From assembly GCA_003695135.1 (NCBI GenBank), contig RFIR01000169.1, forward strand, positions 1 to 7,041: DNA of 7,041 nucleotides. The letters are read 5' to 3'. Below, one piece after another: positions 6,908 through 7,041 of the stretch. Below the pieces are notes generated by a model. The model saw only the letters and a program-made list of their open reading frames with translations, was not told the origin of the DNA and did no database searches. The DNA is from Alphaproteobacteria bacterium. GTDB taxonomy: Bacteria; Pseudomonadota; Alphaproteobacteria; Rhodobacterales; Rhodobacteraceae. The stretch's first letter is position 1; each line of letters begins with the position of its first letter. Both the position numbers and the translations under genes were made by a program.

Positions 6908-6965
6908 ACACGTGCGCAGTACACATTGGCAGAAAACGTGTTTCGCCTGCGATGCTCCGTCGCGC

Positions 6966-6987
6966 CGGAGTTTTGCAGGGGTCTCTT
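6966..6987 (-). repeat. Right terminal inverted repeat of the MITE-like element
   Basis: Read on the minus strand, this 22-base repeat gives AAGAGACCCCTGC, then AAAA, then CTCCG, matching the left end at 21 of 22 positions. Its inner five bases (CGGAG, 6966-6970) can also pair with CTCCG at 6955-6959 across a 6-base loop. Confidence 0.8.
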
Positions 6988-7041
6988 TAAATTATTTTAC
7001 GCGCCTACAGATCTGATCCTGCTGAACCCTCATTCATTCAG

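Larger units (their letters stand above)
6769..6987. mobile_element. MITE-like element or internally deleted insertion sequence (219 bp)
   Basis: The element is bounded by 22-bp inverted repeats at 6769-6790 and 6966-6987 that match at 21 of 22 positions. The outer 13 bases are AAGAGACCCCTGC; the single difference is G versus A just inside that. A second, subterminal inverted pair, AGGCGAAA (6822-6829) and TTTCGCCT (6941-6948), lies within it. There is no open frame long enough for a transposase, so it would have to move in trans. Its centre is AT-rich (24% G+C over 6841-6910), against strongly GC-rich surroundings. The flanks are AT-rich (ending TAAATAG on the left, starting TAAAT on the right) but give no clean target duplication. 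The terminal sequence has the flavour of IS5-type ends (GAGACC...TGCAAAA), but I cannot assign a family with confidence. Confidence 0.65.

Noticed and set aside
6762..6992. TAAAT on both sides of the mobile element as a target-site duplication.
   Set aside because: The left copy (6762-6766) is separated from the repeat end by two bases while the right copy (6988-6992) abuts it, so this is not a clean duplication and may be chance in AT-rich flanks.
6264..7041. CRISPR array, tRNA or rRNA in the non-coding right end.
   Set aside because: No regularly spaced direct repeats, tRNA-like cloverleaf or recognisable rRNA sequence was seen.

Overview
The window looks like a chromosomal segment from a GC-rich alphaproteobacterium, most likely of the Rhodobacterales (Paracoccus/Rhodobacter type). 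The codons are strongly G/C-ending, and the gene families present (a PrtD-like exporter, a long RidA-type protein, a GDPD and a COG3146 acyltransferase) suit that group. This placement is inferred from style and content, not from a database match.

Layout. Positions 1-276, minus strand: the 5' end of an mlaA (vacJ) lipoprotein gene that runs off the left edge. Positions 277-454: a divergent intergenic region. Positions 455-6263, plus strand: five closely spaced genes with no intergenic gap over about 35 bp, probably one transcription unit. They are a PrtD/HlyB-type type I secretion ABC transporter; an HlyD/PrtE-type periplasmic adaptor, overlapping the first by 4 bases (ATGA); a RidA-family protein; a cytoplasmic glycerophosphodiester phosphodiesterase; and a FemAB-like/GNAT-fold COG3146 protein. 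Positions 6264-7041: about 780 bases with no convincing gene.

How the genes fit together. The first two plus-strand genes supply the inner-membrane ATPase and the periplasmic adaptor of a type I secretion system. The TolC-like outer membrane component and the secreted substrate are not in the window. The next three genes look like metabolic or maintenance enzymes: Rid-type reactive imine/enamine handling, phospholipid head-group turnover, and an acyl/aminoacyl-transferase fold. Their functional link to secretion is not evident. A perfect 9-bp inverted repeat overlaps the GDPD stop codon and may affect expression of the last gene.

The most unusual structure is in the right-hand non-coding part. 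Two 22-bp terminal inverted repeats (21/22 matching) at 6769-6790 and 6966-6987 bound a 219-bp element that carries no transposase and has a very AT-rich centre (24% G+C over 6841-6910). It resembles a MITE or an internally deleted insertion sequence. Two short copies of the repeat core lie just upstream, at 6689-6743, and may be an older relic.
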